Shown: piece by piece, positions 36,938-46,620 of the stretch
How the letters are laid out: each line of letters starts with the position of its first letter
Numbering within the stretch: the first letter of the stretch is position 1
Assembly: GCF_002002705.1 (NCBI RefSeq)
Contig: NZ_MUNS01000023.1
Span: 1-64,000 of the forward strand
DNA from: Polaromonas sp. C04
GTDB taxonomy: Bacteria; Pseudomonadota; Gammaproteobacteria; Burkholderiales; Burkholderiaceae_C
Length of the DNA: 64,000 nucleotides
Direction: 5' to 3'
Made by a program: the position numbers and the translations under genes
The notes under the pieces: model-generated
What the model was told of the DNA's origin: nothing
Database searches by the model: none
Seen by the model: the letters and a program-made list of their open reading frames with translations, nothing else

Positions 36938-37858
36938 TTAAAAGTACTTTCTACTTAGGAATCGGGTGGACACAATAGTGAGCAGCAAGGTGGTCAACAT
37001 CAGGATGCATGCCAGAGTCGAGCCGAACGGCCAGTTCTGGACCTTGGCGATCTGCTCATAGACGACCGGACCCATCATTTGCATACTCGGCCCTCCGATC
37101 AGTACCGGTGTGGCATAGGCGTTCATCGTCAACGCGAAGCAGATCGCTGCGGCGGCGACCAGACCTGGCATCGACAGCGGAAGCACGACACTGAACACCG
37201 CGCCCAGCGGCGACTGGCCGAGCGACATCGCTGCTTCCTCGATGCTGGTCGGAATCGAGTCGAGCACGCTTTGCATCGTGATGATGGCGAACGGCAGCAG
37301 CACCGAGACGAGAGCAATCACGACCGCTGTCGGCGTGTACAGGATGGCGATCGGCTGCGCCGTGAGTCCGAGGGCGATGAAGACCGTGTTGGCCACGCCC
37401 TTGGTACCCATCACGATCATCCAGGCTGCGGAGCGGACGGCGTTTCCGAGCAGGAGTGGCAACACTGTAATGATGATCAGCCAGCTGCGCCGCTTCTCGG
37501 AACGCGTACGCGAGATGCAGTACGCAGCCGGAAACGCCAACACCACGACAATCACAGTCGATAGCCCCGCGATGCGCGCGGTCACGCCTAGCACCTTCTG
37601 ATAGAACGGATCGGCGAAGGCACGCACGTAGTTGTCGAGGCTGAACACGCCCAGCATCAACTTCGCCGGGTCGTACAGGTCAAAACTGTAGCGAACGATG
37701 AGCGCCAGCGGCGCAAGCAGGAACACCACGACCAGTAGCAGTGCCGGCACGACCAGTGCCGACGCCGGACGTGCCGTCCGCGCGACGGCGGCCGCGCTAT
37801 CCGCCGCCACACCGCCAGCGGTGGCGCTCGCAACCGCCGCGCTCACCGGGTTCTCCAT
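36938..37858 (-). CDS. ABC transporter permease (PotB-type)
   Basis: A 306-residue permease with six helices after an unusually Ala-rich N-terminal extension of about 40 residues (SAAVASATAGGVAADSAAAV). The EAA motif reads EEAAMSLGQSPLGAVFSVVLPL. It forms a heterodimer with the PotC-type neighbour. The ATG at 37858 is chosen because upstream sequence is low-complexity and non-conserved. It starts 34 bp after the binding-protein gene. Confidence 0.92.
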   Translation of the reverse strand: MENPVSAAVASATAGGVAADSAAAVARTARPASALVVPALLLVVVFLLAPLALIVRYSFDLYDPAKLMLGVFSLDNYVRAFADPFYQKVLGVTARIAGLSTVIVVVLAFPAAYCISRTRSEKRRSWLIIITVLPLLLGNAVRSAAWMIVMGTKGVANTVFIALGLTAQPIAILYTPTAVVIALVSVLLPFAIITMQSVLDSIPTSIEEAAMSLGQSPLGAVFSVVLPLSMPGLVAAAAICFALTMNAYATPVLIGGPSMQMMGPVVYEQIAKVQNWPFGSTLACILMLTTLLLTIVSTRFLSRKYF

Positions 37859-37892
37859 ATTCGCATCGCTTCGGGGCGGCGGCGCAACGAAC

Positions 37893-38957
37893 TCATCCCT
37901 TGAATTCCTTGTTCCACCACTCCTGCCACTTTGCGATGTTCTTCGACTGGTATCCATAATCGGGGTTCTGCAGAGTGGCGTGCTGTGCGGGTGTGAAGTC
38001 GATCGCTGCGCGCACCTCGTCGGACAGCTGTGCGTTGTTCGTTGCCGGCGCATACATCGATGCCGTTGCGTACCCGCCAAGCCCCTTTGGATCGAGTAGC
38101 GCATTAAGGTACAGGTAAGCTGCGTCCTTGTTGCGCGCGCGTTTCGGCATCGTTGCACCGAACACGATCGTCACCGCGCCTTCCTTCGGGTAGGACGAAC
38201 GCACCGACACGCCGTCCTTGGCCCACTGCGCGATGCGCGCCGAGTAGTTGGCCGAGATCCAAACGTCTTCGCTGGCGAAGGCCGCGGCGAGTTGCTGGTG
38301 CGTCGGATAGATCTTGGGCTGCATGGTCCGCTTCATTTCCACCAGCTTCGCGAAGCCGGGCTCGACCTGGTTCATCTTGCCGCCGCCGGCAAGAGCCGCC
38401 ATGTAGATCCAGTTGTAGTAGCTCTGATCCAGCACGCCAAGTTTACCGGCGTACTTCGGATTCCACAGCTCGGCCAGCGATGTTGGCGGTTCCTTGATGA
38501 ACTTCGGGTTGTAGGCGAGCGTGACACCGCCGAACACCCAGGGCACGAAGTACGGGGCGCGCAGGCCGGGGCGCACGCTGGCGTAGTTGGGAATCTTCTT
38601 CAGGTCAAGTTGTTCGAGCACGTCCTGCTCGTTCAGGTCGAAGGCGTCGCCCGCGCTGAAATGCGCAACGTCGATGCTGCCGCGCGGCAGGCCGCGCTCG
38701 GCAAGCAGCTTGGTCTTGCGCTCGGGCTCCATGTTGAGCGCGCGCACGATCTTGATGCCCCGGCTTTCGACCAGCGGCGCTTCAATGAAACGCACCGTGC
38801 GGTCGTTCCAGTCACCGCCCCAGTTGCTCACGACGAGTTCACCGGATTGGGCCCATACGGGCTGGCCGGCTGCGGCCAACGCGCTAGCCGCGCCAACCCC
38901 GAGCAGTATTTCGCGCCGGCGCGCATTGGGACTGGGGAAGCTGTTTTTATCAAACAT
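37893..38957 (-). CDS. ABC transporter substrate-binding protein (PotD-type)
   Basis: A 354-residue periplasmic protein with a leader containing NARRREILLGVGAASALAAA, possibly a Tat signal, cleaved near PVWA. The mature protein (GELVVSNWGGDW) belongs to the extracellular family 1/8 polyamine-opine group, with the usual FVPWVFGGVTLAYN and WISANYSARIAQWA segments. First gene of the operon. In this setting creatine, creatinine, N-methylhydantoin or a polyamine are possible ligands; none can be chosen from sequence. Confidence 0.92.
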   Translation of the reverse strand: MFDKNSFPSPNARRREILLGVGAASALAAAGQPVWAQSGELVVSNWGGDWNDRTVRFIEAPLVESRGIKIVRALNMEPERKTKLLAERGLPRGSIDVAHFSAGDAFDLNEQDVLEQLDLKKIPNYASVRPGLRAPYFVPWVFGGVTLAYNPKFIKEPPTSLAELWNPKYAGKLGVLDQSYYNWIYMAALAGGGKMNQVEPGFAKLVEMKRTMQPKIYPTHQQLAAAFASEDVWISANYSARIAQWAKDGVSVRSSYPKEGAVTIVFGATMPKRARNKDAAYLYLNALLDPKGLGGYATASMYAPATNNAQLSDEVRAAIDFTPAQHATLQNPDYGYQSKNIAKWQEWWNKEFKG

Positions 38958-39126
38958 GAGACACCTCAACGTGTAAATAATTTTCACTTTGCGGCGAACT
39001 TGTTGGCCGCCGCATCGCGCATCCGCCTATCAATGGTGCAGGTCTTAAGCACCAACCTTAGACACGTCATTTGCAAGCAAGACGCATGCCATTTTTCTGG
39101 AGATTTCCTTGTGGTCAATTCAATTG

Positions 39127-40620
39127 TCAGATGGAGACGGTGATCGCCATCCGCGCCACACGTCGCCGCTCCTTCGCCATCAGCGGCAGGTACACCACGA
39201 CGGACAAGAACACACCGACGAACCAGGCGTAGTTGTAGATTTCCTTGAAAACGCCAGACACATTGCCGAAGCTGCTGGGAAAGGCCGTTGCCAGGAAGCC
39301 GGGCACGTTGGGCGCGACGGCGACTACAAATGCGACCAGCGCGGCCGGGTTCCAGCCATTGTGGTAGGCGTACGGGCCGTCGAGGTCGTAGAGCTCCTGG
39401 ATATCGACGCGCGTGCGGCGAATCAGCCAGTAGTCGGCGATCATGATCCCCAGCACGGGCCCGAGCAGGGCGCCATAGCCACCCAGCCAGGTGAAGATGT
39501 AGCCACCGGAGGACTCGATCATCTTCCACGGCATCATCAGCACGCCCAGAACGGCGGTGATGTAACCGCCGCGGGCAAAGTTGACGTGGCGCGGAAAAAT
39601 GGCCGCGAAGTCGTAAGCCGGGCCCACCACGTTGGCGGCCAGATTCACACACAGGGTGTCGATGGTGATGATGGCGAGGCCGATCGCAACGGCAATGCCT
39701 TCCATGCGGCTGGCCAGATCGACCGGATCCCAGATTGCCTTGCCGTAGATCGTCACGGTGGCAGACGTCACCGCAACACCGACGAACGCCAACAGGCCCA
39801 TCGGAATGGGCAGCCCAATGGTTTGACCGATGATTTGATCTTTCTGGCTGCGCGCAAAGCGCGTGAAGTCAGGGATATTCATCGCCAGTGTCGACCAGAA
39901 GCCGACCATCGCGGTGAACGAGGGCCAGAACAGCGCCCAGAACTGTCCGGCCTTCTTGCCGCCCTCCGCGAACTGCGATGGCGCGTGCATCATCTCGCCG
40001 AATCCATGGGCCCGTGTATAGGCCCAACCGAGCAGGGCCAGCACGATCACGACCTTGATCGGCGCAGTGATGCTCTCGATCCAGCGTATCGACTCCGGCC
40101 CATGCGCAATGAAGTAAAGATGCAGTGCCCAGAACACAAAGAAGCACACGAGCTGTCCGGCGTCAATGCCGATCCAGCCCATCTTGACGCCGACCAGTCC
40201 GCCACCGGTCACGATGTTGGCGACTGCGTAGATGGCGCTGCCACCGACCCAGCACTGGATACCGAACCAGCCGCAGGCGACCACAGCGCGCATGAAGGCG
40301 GGCAGTTTGGCCCCTTTGACGCCGAAGGACGTGCGCACCAGAACGGCAAACGGTATCCTGAGCTTGGCGCCCGCATGACCGTTGAGCAGCATCGGAATCA
40401 GCACGACGGCATTGCCCGCCAGCACCATGCCGGCCGCCTGCCACGCCGAGAAGCCCTGGTCGACCAGCCCCGCGGCGAGCATGTAACAGGGGATGCACAT
40501 GACCATGCCGATCCACAGCGCGGCGTAGTGGTAGGCGGTCCAGGTGCGGTGGCTGGGGTCGGTGGGAGCGAGGTCCTCGTTCCAAAGCTCGGACGAGCTG
40601 TTGTTGAATCTGATAGCCAT
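39127..40620 (-). CDS. NCS1-family permease, likely for N-methylhydantoin or related
   Basis: A 497-residue sodium- or proton-coupled nucleobase/hydantoin transporter with about twelve helices. The N-terminal LWNEDLAPTDPSHRTWTAYHYAALWIGM is the NCS1 signature region as in hydantoin and allantoin permeases (Mhp1, PucI). It is the last gene of the minus-strand hydantoinase operon, 130 bp after hyuB. N-methylhydantoin, or creatinine, is the expected cargo given the enzymes upstream. Family is confident; the substrate is inference. Confidence 0.9.
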   Translation of the reverse strand: MAIRFNNSSSELWNEDLAPTDPSHRTWTAYHYAALWIGMVMCIPCYMLAAGLVDQGFSAWQAAGMVLAGNAVVLIPMLLNGHAGAKLRIPFAVLVRTSFGVKGAKLPAFMRAVVACGWFGIQCWVGGSAIYAVANIVTGGGLVGVKMGWIGIDAGQLVCFFVFWALHLYFIAHGPESIRWIESITAPIKVVIVLALLGWAYTRAHGFGEMMHAPSQFAEGGKKAGQFWALFWPSFTAMVGFWSTLAMNIPDFTRFARSQKDQIIGQTIGLPIPMGLLAFVGVAVTSATVTIYGKAIWDPVDLASRMEGIAVAIGLAIITIDTLCVNLAANVVGPAYDFAAIFPRHVNFARGGYITAVLGVLMMPWKMIESSGGYIFTWLGGYGALLGPVLGIMIADYWLIRRTRVDIQELYDLDGPYAYHNGWNPAALVAFVVAVAPNVPGFLATAFPSSFGNVSGVFKEIYNYAWFVGVFLSVVVYLPLMAKERRRVARMAITVSI

Positions 40621-40750
40621 GGATTGTCTCCTTCAGGGTAATGCCCACTGTTCTGGCGAACGGATGGCGGGGTTCATATGCTTTGAGTCTTCAGCGCGCC
40701 GCCATGGTTCGGGTCAGCGCGCCGGCCGCAGTGCCTGCGGCCTCGAACAA

Positions 40751-42574
40751 CTACGACATTGGCTCCAGCACCTTCTCGCTCTTTGGCGAGTGCGGCGCGC
40801 TTGTGGAATGTGCGCGCAACTCGGCGCGGCGCCGTTCGGTCGCCACACTATCGAGTTGGAGCGCAGCGTCAATGACGACACCGTAGACTTCGAACGCGCG
40901 CTCACGCGTGCAGAAGTCGTCAAGCACGTCATCGAGCACTTTTTGCGCCGGCCGCTTCAGCGGGTCACCGTAGCCGCCGCCACAAGGCGCGTAGTAGCTC
41001 ATGCCGCCACCGGCCTGAACCGCCAGGTTCGAGAACTTTGCGTAGGTCTGTTCGACATGGCCGTCGGCGTCGAAGATCTCGACCTTGCCGACCGTTCCTT
41101 GCGTACCGCCGAACGCACCCCAGGGCACATCGTGATGACGCTCGGATTCATGCGTGATGAAGCCGTCGGTCAACAGCCGCTGCGATTTGACGACACCGAT
41201 GCCGCCGCGGTACTGGCCGGCGCCGGGCATCACGTCGTCACGCAGCTCGTAGCGCTCGCAGATCATCGGCAGGTGCATGCCGAGATCCTCGATCGGGTTG
41301 TTGCGCGTGTTGGCCATCAGGTTGTCGATCGAGTCGGGGCCATCCGAGCCTGGCCGGCCGCCGTAGGCACCTTCATTGACCTCGAGGAACACCCAATAAT
41401 CGCCTTCAGGTTTCAGTCCCGAATAGGCCGCGAACGACAGCGTCGCCGAGTTGCCGGCGGTCGTGCGCAACGGCAACACCGGCGATAGCGCACGGATGAT
41501 CAGGTCAATCATGCGGTTGCACTGCGTGAAGCGCGCCTCGGCCGCGGCCGGGTAGATCGGGTTAAAGATCGAACCCTTCGGCGCCGTCACCTTGATGGGG
41601 CGGAAGGACCCTTCGTTGGGGGGCATCTTCACGTCCATCATTGCGGTGTCTGTCAGCATCGCGCGAAAGGCGCAATAGCACGCCGGCTTGGTCGAGCCCT
41701 CGAACGGCACATTGAAGCCGGTCTGAACCTGATCCGCCGAACCGGTGAGATCGACCTCGATGCTGTCGCCGGTCACTCGCACGCAGACCTTGATAGGCAG
41801 GCGTTTGTCGCGATTGCGGCCGTCGTCGTCAAGAAAACCCTCCGCGAAATATTCACCATCGGGAATTTCACGGATGCGGCTGCGCATCATCGACTCGGTG
41901 TAGTCCATCAACTGGGCCGAAGCGCCAAACACGGTTTCCTTGCCGTAGGTATCGAGCAGCTCCTGGAAGCGGCGCGCACCGAGCTGGGCCGAGGCGATCT
42001 GTGCGTCGATGTCGTCCTTGGTCTGCTTGGCAGTGCGGCTGTTGTGGGAGATGAACTGCCACAGGCCTTCGTTGCGCCGACCCTGCTCGTAGAGCTTGAT
42101 GCCGGCGAACAACATGCCTTCGGCAAACACGTCAGGCACGTCGATGATCAGGCCGGGTGTCGCCGCGCCGATGTCGACATGGTGCGCAGTGTTGCCGGCG
42201 AACGCGACGAGTTCGCCGCGCCAGAAGATCGGCACCACGATGCACAGGTCGGGACTGTGGCTGGCGCCGTAATATGGGTGGTTGTGGATCACCACATCGC
42301 CTTCGTGCCACTGCCCGCCCTGCAGGCACTGTGCGATGCCGCGCAGGTAGCCGGGGATTGAGCCGATGTGCAGCGGTGAGCCTTCCGACTCGGTCATGGT
42401 GTTGAAGTCCAGGTCGAACAGGCCCGCACCAATATCCTGCGACTCGCGGATGATCGACGAGAACGACATGCGGTACAGCACATGCGCCATCTCCTCGGCA
42501 ATGGTGTGCAGCGCGCCGCTCATCACCTGCAGCGTGATCGGGTCGACCTTGGTCGTGTTTTGAATAGCTTGCAT
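40751..42574 (-). CDS. hyuB: N-methylhydantoinase subunit B (HyuB)
   Basis: A 607-residue HyuB-family protein (ITLQVMSGALHTIAEEMA ... FSSIIRESQDIGAGLFD ... HIGSIPGYLRG). It is the partner of HyuA in ATP-dependent hydantoinase and 5-oxoprolinase enzymes. With N-carbamoylsarcosine amidohydrolase in the same operon, the likely reaction is N-methylhydantoin + ATP + H2O to N-carbamoylsarcosine (EC 3.5.2.14). Its ATG is 11 bp after the hyuA stop. 5-oxoproline or plain hydantoin are less likely alternatives given the neighbours. Confidence 0.92.
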   Translation of the reverse strand: MQAIQNTTKVDPITLQVMSGALHTIAEEMAHVLYRMSFSSIIRESQDIGAGLFDLDFNTMTESEGSPLHIGSIPGYLRGIAQCLQGGQWHEGDVVIHNHPYYGASHSPDLCIVVPIFWRGELVAFAGNTAHHVDIGAATPGLIIDVPDVFAEGMLFAGIKLYEQGRRNEGLWQFISHNSRTAKQTKDDIDAQIASAQLGARRFQELLDTYGKETVFGASAQLMDYTESMMRSRIREIPDGEYFAEGFLDDDGRNRDKRLPIKVCVRVTGDSIEVDLTGSADQVQTGFNVPFEGSTKPACYCAFRAMLTDTAMMDVKMPPNEGSFRPIKVTAPKGSIFNPIYPAAAEARFTQCNRMIDLIIRALSPVLPLRTTAGNSATLSFAAYSGLKPEGDYWVFLEVNEGAYGGRPGSDGPDSIDNLMANTRNNPIEDLGMHLPMICERYELRDDVMPGAGQYRGGIGVVKSQRLLTDGFITHESERHHDVPWGAFGGTQGTVGKVEIFDADGHVEQTYAKFSNLAVQAGGGMSYYAPCGGGYGDPLKRPAQKVLDDVLDDFCTRERAFEVYGVVIDAALQLDSVATERRRAELRAHSTSAPHSPKSEKVLEPMS

Positions 42575-42585
42575 CAGAGTCTCCT

Positions 42586-44682
42586 TCAGGCGACGAGCCG
42601 GTTGATGTGCAAAGTGCCGCTGCCGCCGACACGGGCGATATAGGCCGGCGGCACCAGCGTGGTCGAGTCGTGCTGAACGATGATCGCCGGGCCCGGCACC
42701 TCGTGGCCGGCCTTCAACTTCGGGCGGTGGTAGCGCGGTGTCGCATAGGTCTTGCCATCGTCAAATATCGTCGGGCGTTCATACATCAGCGCCGGCGCGA
42801 TGGCGCTGCCATTGGCCGCCTCCAGTTCGGGCCAGATCAGCCGCGGGGTCTTCGCAACGCCAATGATGCGCACCGTGACGATCTCGACGTCGACGTCGTC
42901 GAAGGCCCAGCCGTAGTCGCGCCGGTGCTGGGCGTGGAAGTTTTGCTTCACCGCATCGATGTTCGCCAGCGTCAGCGGGCCTTCAGGAATCCCGGCGCGC
43001 AACTCGAAGCCCTGGCCGTGGTAGCGGCATTCGGCGATCCGTATGTAGCTCTGTTTGTCGGCCGGCACCTCATCGGCATCAAGGCTGTCGCGGCATTGGC
43101 GCGTCAGCTCGTCGATTGCCTGGTTGATGCGGTCCAGCGCGGCCTGCTGAGCGTTGTCGAGCACCATCAGCACCGAGCGCGCGAACTCATATTGCATGTC
43201 GGTCTCGAGCAGCCCGATCGCCGCGGTGATACCGGGGGCCGGCGGCACGATCACCTCCATGGCGGAGACTGCTTCAGCCAGTGCCACGCCGTTCAACGGT
43301 CCCGCGCCGCCGTAGGGTGCAAGCGCGAATTGGCGCGGATCGTAGCCCTTGGCGACCGAGTTCGCACGGATCGTCAGCGACATGTTCGAGTTCAGAATGC
43401 GAATGATGCCGAGCGCAGCCTGCTCGACTGTCATGTTCAGCGGGTCGGCGATCTTCGTCTTGATCGCTTGATGGGCCAGCCCGGCGTCGATCTTCAGGTC
43501 GCCGCCGAGGAAGTGGTCGGGATCGAGCCGACCGAGCACCACCTGCGCGTCGGTCACGGTCGGTTCAGTACCGCCCTTGCCGTAGCAGGCCGGGCCGGGG
43601 TCGGCGCCGGCCGAACGTGGGCCGACGCGGAACAAGCCGCCTTCGTCGATATAGGCAATCGAGCCGCCGCCGGCGCCCATGGTGGCCACGTCGATCATCG
43701 GGGACAGCACGGGGTAGGCGCCAACATAGGTGTCGCGCGGGTTCATCACTTTCACCTGACCGTCGGGAATGGTGCTGAAGTCGGCCGATGTGCCGCCAAT
43801 ATCGACGGTGATAATGTTCTTGGTGCCCGAGATCTCGCCCAGCCAGCGCCCACCCATCACGCCGCCGGCCAGACCCGACATCAGGATCGTGACGGCTTCG
43901 CGCGAGCATTTATCGACGGTGGAGACACCGCCATTGCTCTGCATGATGCGCAGGTGCGGGCTCAAACCCGCCTCTTTCAGTTTGCGCTCGAGGTTCTTCA
44001 GGTAACGCGAGGTCTTCGGGCCGACGAAGGCGTTCATCGCCGTCGTCGAGAAGCGCTCGTACTCGCGCATGACATTGGCGATCTCCGATGAACAGGATAC
44101 GTAGGCGTCGGGCATGACTTCGCGCACGATGGCCTTGGCGCGCTGCTCGTGCACGTCATTCAGGAACGAGTAGAGAAAGCAGATGATGACCGACTCGATG
44201 CCGCGAGACTTCAGCAACTCGGCCGCGGCCCGCACCTCATCGTCAGCGAGCGGCACCGAGACGCGACCGGTAGGGGGCAGCAGGCGTTCGGTGATCGGGA
44301 TGCGGTTGCGCCGCTTCACCAGCGGCTTCGATTGCCAGGGTACGTCGAACTGTAGCGAGAAGTTGTGCAGCCGCTTATGACGGCCGATGTGCAGGATGTC
44401 GCGGAAGCCACGCGTCGTCAGCATGCCGACCTCGGCGCCGTTGTGTTCGATGGTGATGTTGGTCGCGACGGTGGTGCCGTGCACGATCATGCGTACATCA
44501 ACGGGCGAAATGTCCGCGATGCGGCAAATCTCCAGAACGCCCTTCAACACCCCCACGGACTGGTCCGCAGGGGTGCTGGCCACTTTGTGCAGGAAGACTC
44601 TTTGGGGTCCCCCACCTTCGCCCTCGGTTTCGAGGACCAGGTCGGTGAACGTGCCACCGACGTCAACGCCAATTCTTGCCAT
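42586..44682 (-). CDS. hyuA: N-methylhydantoinase subunit A (HyuA)
   Basis: A 698-residue ATP-binding subunit of the hydantoinase/oxoprolinase family. The ASKHA ATPase start RIGVDVGGTFTDLVLE is clear, as are the internal DIGGTSADFS (about residue 300) and MGAGGGSIAY. It hydrolyses ATP to open the hydantoin ring together with HyuB. It is preceded by the amidohydrolase gene (64 bp) and followed by hyuB (11 bp). Confidence 0.93.
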   Translation of the reverse strand: MARIGVDVGGTFTDLVLETEGEGGGPQRVFLHKVASTPADQSVGVLKGVLEICRIADISPVDVRMIVHGTTVATNITIEHNGAEVGMLTTRGFRDILHIGRHKRLHNFSLQFDVPWQSKPLVKRRNRIPITERLLPPTGRVSVPLADDEVRAAAELLKSRGIESVIICFLYSFLNDVHEQRAKAIVREVMPDAYVSCSSEIANVMREYERFSTTAMNAFVGPKTSRYLKNLERKLKEAGLSPHLRIMQSNGGVSTVDKCSREAVTILMSGLAGGVMGGRWLGEISGTKNIITVDIGGTSADFSTIPDGQVKVMNPRDTYVGAYPVLSPMIDVATMGAGGGSIAYIDEGGLFRVGPRSAGADPGPACYGKGGTEPTVTDAQVVLGRLDPDHFLGGDLKIDAGLAHQAIKTKIADPLNMTVEQAALGIIRILNSNMSLTIRANSVAKGYDPRQFALAPYGGAGPLNGVALAEAVSAMEVIVPPAPGITAAIGLLETDMQYEFARSVLMVLDNAQQAALDRINQAIDELTRQCRDSLDADEVPADKQSYIRIAECRYHGQGFELRAGIPEGPLTLANIDAVKQNFHAQHRRDYGWAFDDVDVEIVTVRIIGVAKTPRLIWPELEAANGSAIAPALMYERPTIFDDGKTYATPRYHRPKLKAGHEVPGPAIIVQHDSTTLVPPAYIARVGGSGTLHINRLVA

Positions 44683-44746
44683 GTCTCTTCCTTTGATATG
44701 TGAGCGGGAGCGGCCGGCAGGCCGCTCCGTACTGCTAGGCGTTGTC

Positions 44747-45463
44747 TCAGGCGGCGAGCTTTTCGCTGGCCAGCTTGGCCTGGCCGATGCGGTCCAGGTA
44801 TTTCAGGCAGGTCTCGGTGGTCTCGACGTCGCCGAACTTGGCGTCGATGTCGAACAGGTTCCACAGCACCGCACCCGGCACGCGGTCGCCGATGGCCTCT
44901 TTCACTGCAATCGTGCGGAACCCGTCGGCGAGGCCGTCACAAATCGTCTCACGCACGCAGGCCGAGGCGGTGACACCGGTAACCAGGATGGTGTCGACAC
45001 CCGCGGCGCGCAGGTAGCCGGCCAGATAGGTACCGTGGAACGAACTGGCGCGCTTCTTGATCAGCAACTGCTCGCCTTCAATCGGGGCAATGCGCGAGTC
45101 GATCGCCCAAAGCTCCGGGTTGCTCTGGGCCACCACGTCGACCGGAATCTTGTCGTGCCACAGGCCCATGTCGGTGTTCGAGTTCTTGCGGTCCGTGATC
45201 TGGTAGCAGGTGGTCACGTGCACCACCGGAAAGTCGTACTTGCGAAAGCTCTTGAGTAGCGCCTGCATCGAAGGGATGATCTGGTCGTCGACATGCTCGC
45301 AGGTAAAGGGATTGCCGGGACGTGTCCAGGCGTTGGCGAGGTCGACGCTGATCAACGCGGGCTTGCTGCCGAATCCGATACGGCGTTGAAAGCCACGCTC
45401 CTTGTAGCGGCGCGTGGCCTCGGCGAAGGCGGCTTCGAGGGCTTGTTCGAGGGCGTCTGACAT
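44747..45463 (-). CDS. N-carbamoylsarcosine amidohydrolase
   Basis: A 238-residue cysteine hydrolase of the isochorismatase-like superfamily. It converts N-carbamoylsarcosine to sarcosine, CO2 and ammonia (EC 3.5.1.59). The catalytic triad is visible as Asp41 (ISVDLANAW), a lysine at 136/137 (LLIKKRAS) and Cys169 (GVTASACVRET), with spacing close to the known Arthrobacter enzyme. The N-terminal TRRYKERGFQRRIGFG is also typical. First gene of the minus-strand operon with hyuA, hyuB and the NCS1 permease, divergent from a LysR regulator. It links the hydantoin branch to the sarcosine oxidase operon. Confidence 0.9.
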   Translation of the reverse strand: MSDALEQALEAAFAEATRRYKERGFQRRIGFGSKPALISVDLANAWTRPGNPFTCEHVDDQIIPSMQALLKSFRKYDFPVVHVTTCYQITDRKNSNTDMGLWHDKIPVDVVAQSNPELWAIDSRIAPIEGEQLLIKKRASSFHGTYLAGYLRAAGVDTILVTGVTASACVRETICDGLADGFRTIAVKEAIGDRVPGAVLWNLFDIDAKFGDVETTETCLKYLDRIGQAKLASEKLAA

Positions 45464-45561
45464 GGGTTACTCCTTGGTTAGTCAGGCTCGGCTGCGATCC
45501 GGGTGGCGGTCGCATTGAAGGGCCGATGAAGTGAATATAATTTGCGGAAAGCATCGTTTGA

Positions 45562-45596
45562 TACCAATAACGCTACGATTAATGCATTTTTTGGTA
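45562..45596. promoter_or_regulatory. Inverted repeat in the divergent LysR/amidohydrolase promoter region
   Basis: TACCAA (45562-45567) and TTGGTA (45591-45596) form an inverted repeat with centres 29 bp apart, immediately before the LysR start codon and 100 bp upstream of the amidohydrolase start. A TATAAT lies at 45536-45541 on the plus strand. The place is right for a LysR operator; the arms are not a canonical T-N11-A box. Confidence 0.45.
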
Positions 45597-45601
45597 ACGC
45601 C

Positions 45602-46558
45602 ATGAGCGAGATATCTACAGGCACCCTGCGTTTGCCTAAATTCGACGTGCGCCAGGTTCGCGCCTTCCTGGTGGTCGCCGGGGAGCTGCACTTCGGGCGG
45701 GCTGCAGAGCGCCTGTTCACCAGTCAGCCCGCGCTGAGTCGCACCATCCATGCGCTCGAAGATGCGGTGGGCGTGTCGCTCTTCGAACGCTCGACGCGGC
45801 GCGTACGCCTGACATCGGCCGGCGAGGCCTTTGCCGCTGAATGCAGCCTGGCGCTGGGGCACCTCGAACGCGCGAGCACCGCGGCCCTCGAAGCGGCCGA
45901 CGGCCGCGCCGGCCGATTGCGGGTTGGCTACATGGACTTTGCGATCAACGGGCGCCTGCCCTCCCTGCTGCAGGGCTTCCGTGCCGGGTTTCCGAGAGCG
46001 GTGCTCGACCTCGAATACAACCCGAGTTCGAAGCAGCGCGTTGCGCTGCTAGAGGGCCGTATCGACGTCGGCTTCGTGATCGGAGAATTCGAGAGCCAGA
46101 AGGTGCTGAACGTGCTCGTCGATCAGAACGACTATGTCGCGCTGCTCCCCGACACGCACCCGCTGGCGTCGCGCCGCACGCTGCGCCTGGCCGACCTGGC
46201 CGAAGAACCCTTTGTAATGGGTACCGAAGACGCATTCAGCACCTTTCGCCGGCTGTTTTTTCCCGTGTGTCACACCGCCGGCTTCTTCCCGAACATCGTG
46301 CAGCTGGCGTCGAACACCAGCGGCATCTTCGGCATGGTGGCCGCGGGGGTCGGTGTAAGTGTCTACGCCGGCTGCGCGCGCAACATCGGGCGTGTCGGCG
46401 TTGTCGTCAAACCACTGGTTGACGTGAGCGACGTGATCCCCACATTTGCCGTGTGGGTGGCCGACAACCCGTCAGAGGTGTTGCACGGATTCAGGGACTT
46501 CCTCGTCGCGAATGCACGCCTGCGCATGGCCGCCACGCACGCCCCCCGCTCACCATAA
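45602..46558 (+). CDS. LysR-family transcriptional regulator
   Basis: A 318-residue regulator with an N-terminal winged helix-turn-helix (about 13-72; FLVVAGELHFGRAAERLFTSQPALSRTIHALE) and a type 2 periplasmic-binding effector domain (about 100-300). It is divergent from the N-carbamoylsarcosine amidohydrolase/hyuAB/NCS1 operon across a 138-bp gap holding an inverted repeat, the classical layout of a LysR activator and its target. Effector is likely a pathway intermediate such as N-methylhydantoin or N-carbamoylsarcosine. ATG 45602 is chosen; an upstream in-frame ATG at 45542 would run through the operator. Confidence 0.92.
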   Translation: MSEISTGTLRLPKFDVRQVRAFLVVAGELHFGRAAERLFTSQPALSRTIHALEDAVGVSLFERSTRRVRLTSAGEAFAAECSLALGHLERASTAALEAADGRAGRLRVGYMDFAINGRLPSLLQGFRAGFPRAVLDLEYNPSSKQRVALLEGRIDVGFVIGEFESQKVLNVLVDQNDYVALLPDTHPLASRRTLRLADLAEEPFVMGTEDAFSTFRRLFFPVCHTAGFFPNIVQLASNTSGIFGMVAAGVGVSVYAGCARNIGRVGVVVKPLVDVSDVIPTFAVWVADNPSEVLHGFRDFLVANARLRMAATHAPRSP

Positions 46559-46620
46559 AACTCCAACTCGGAGCGCGCCGATGATGCAGGGGCGTCGCAG
46601 GGAAAACCCGCATCCTCGCA

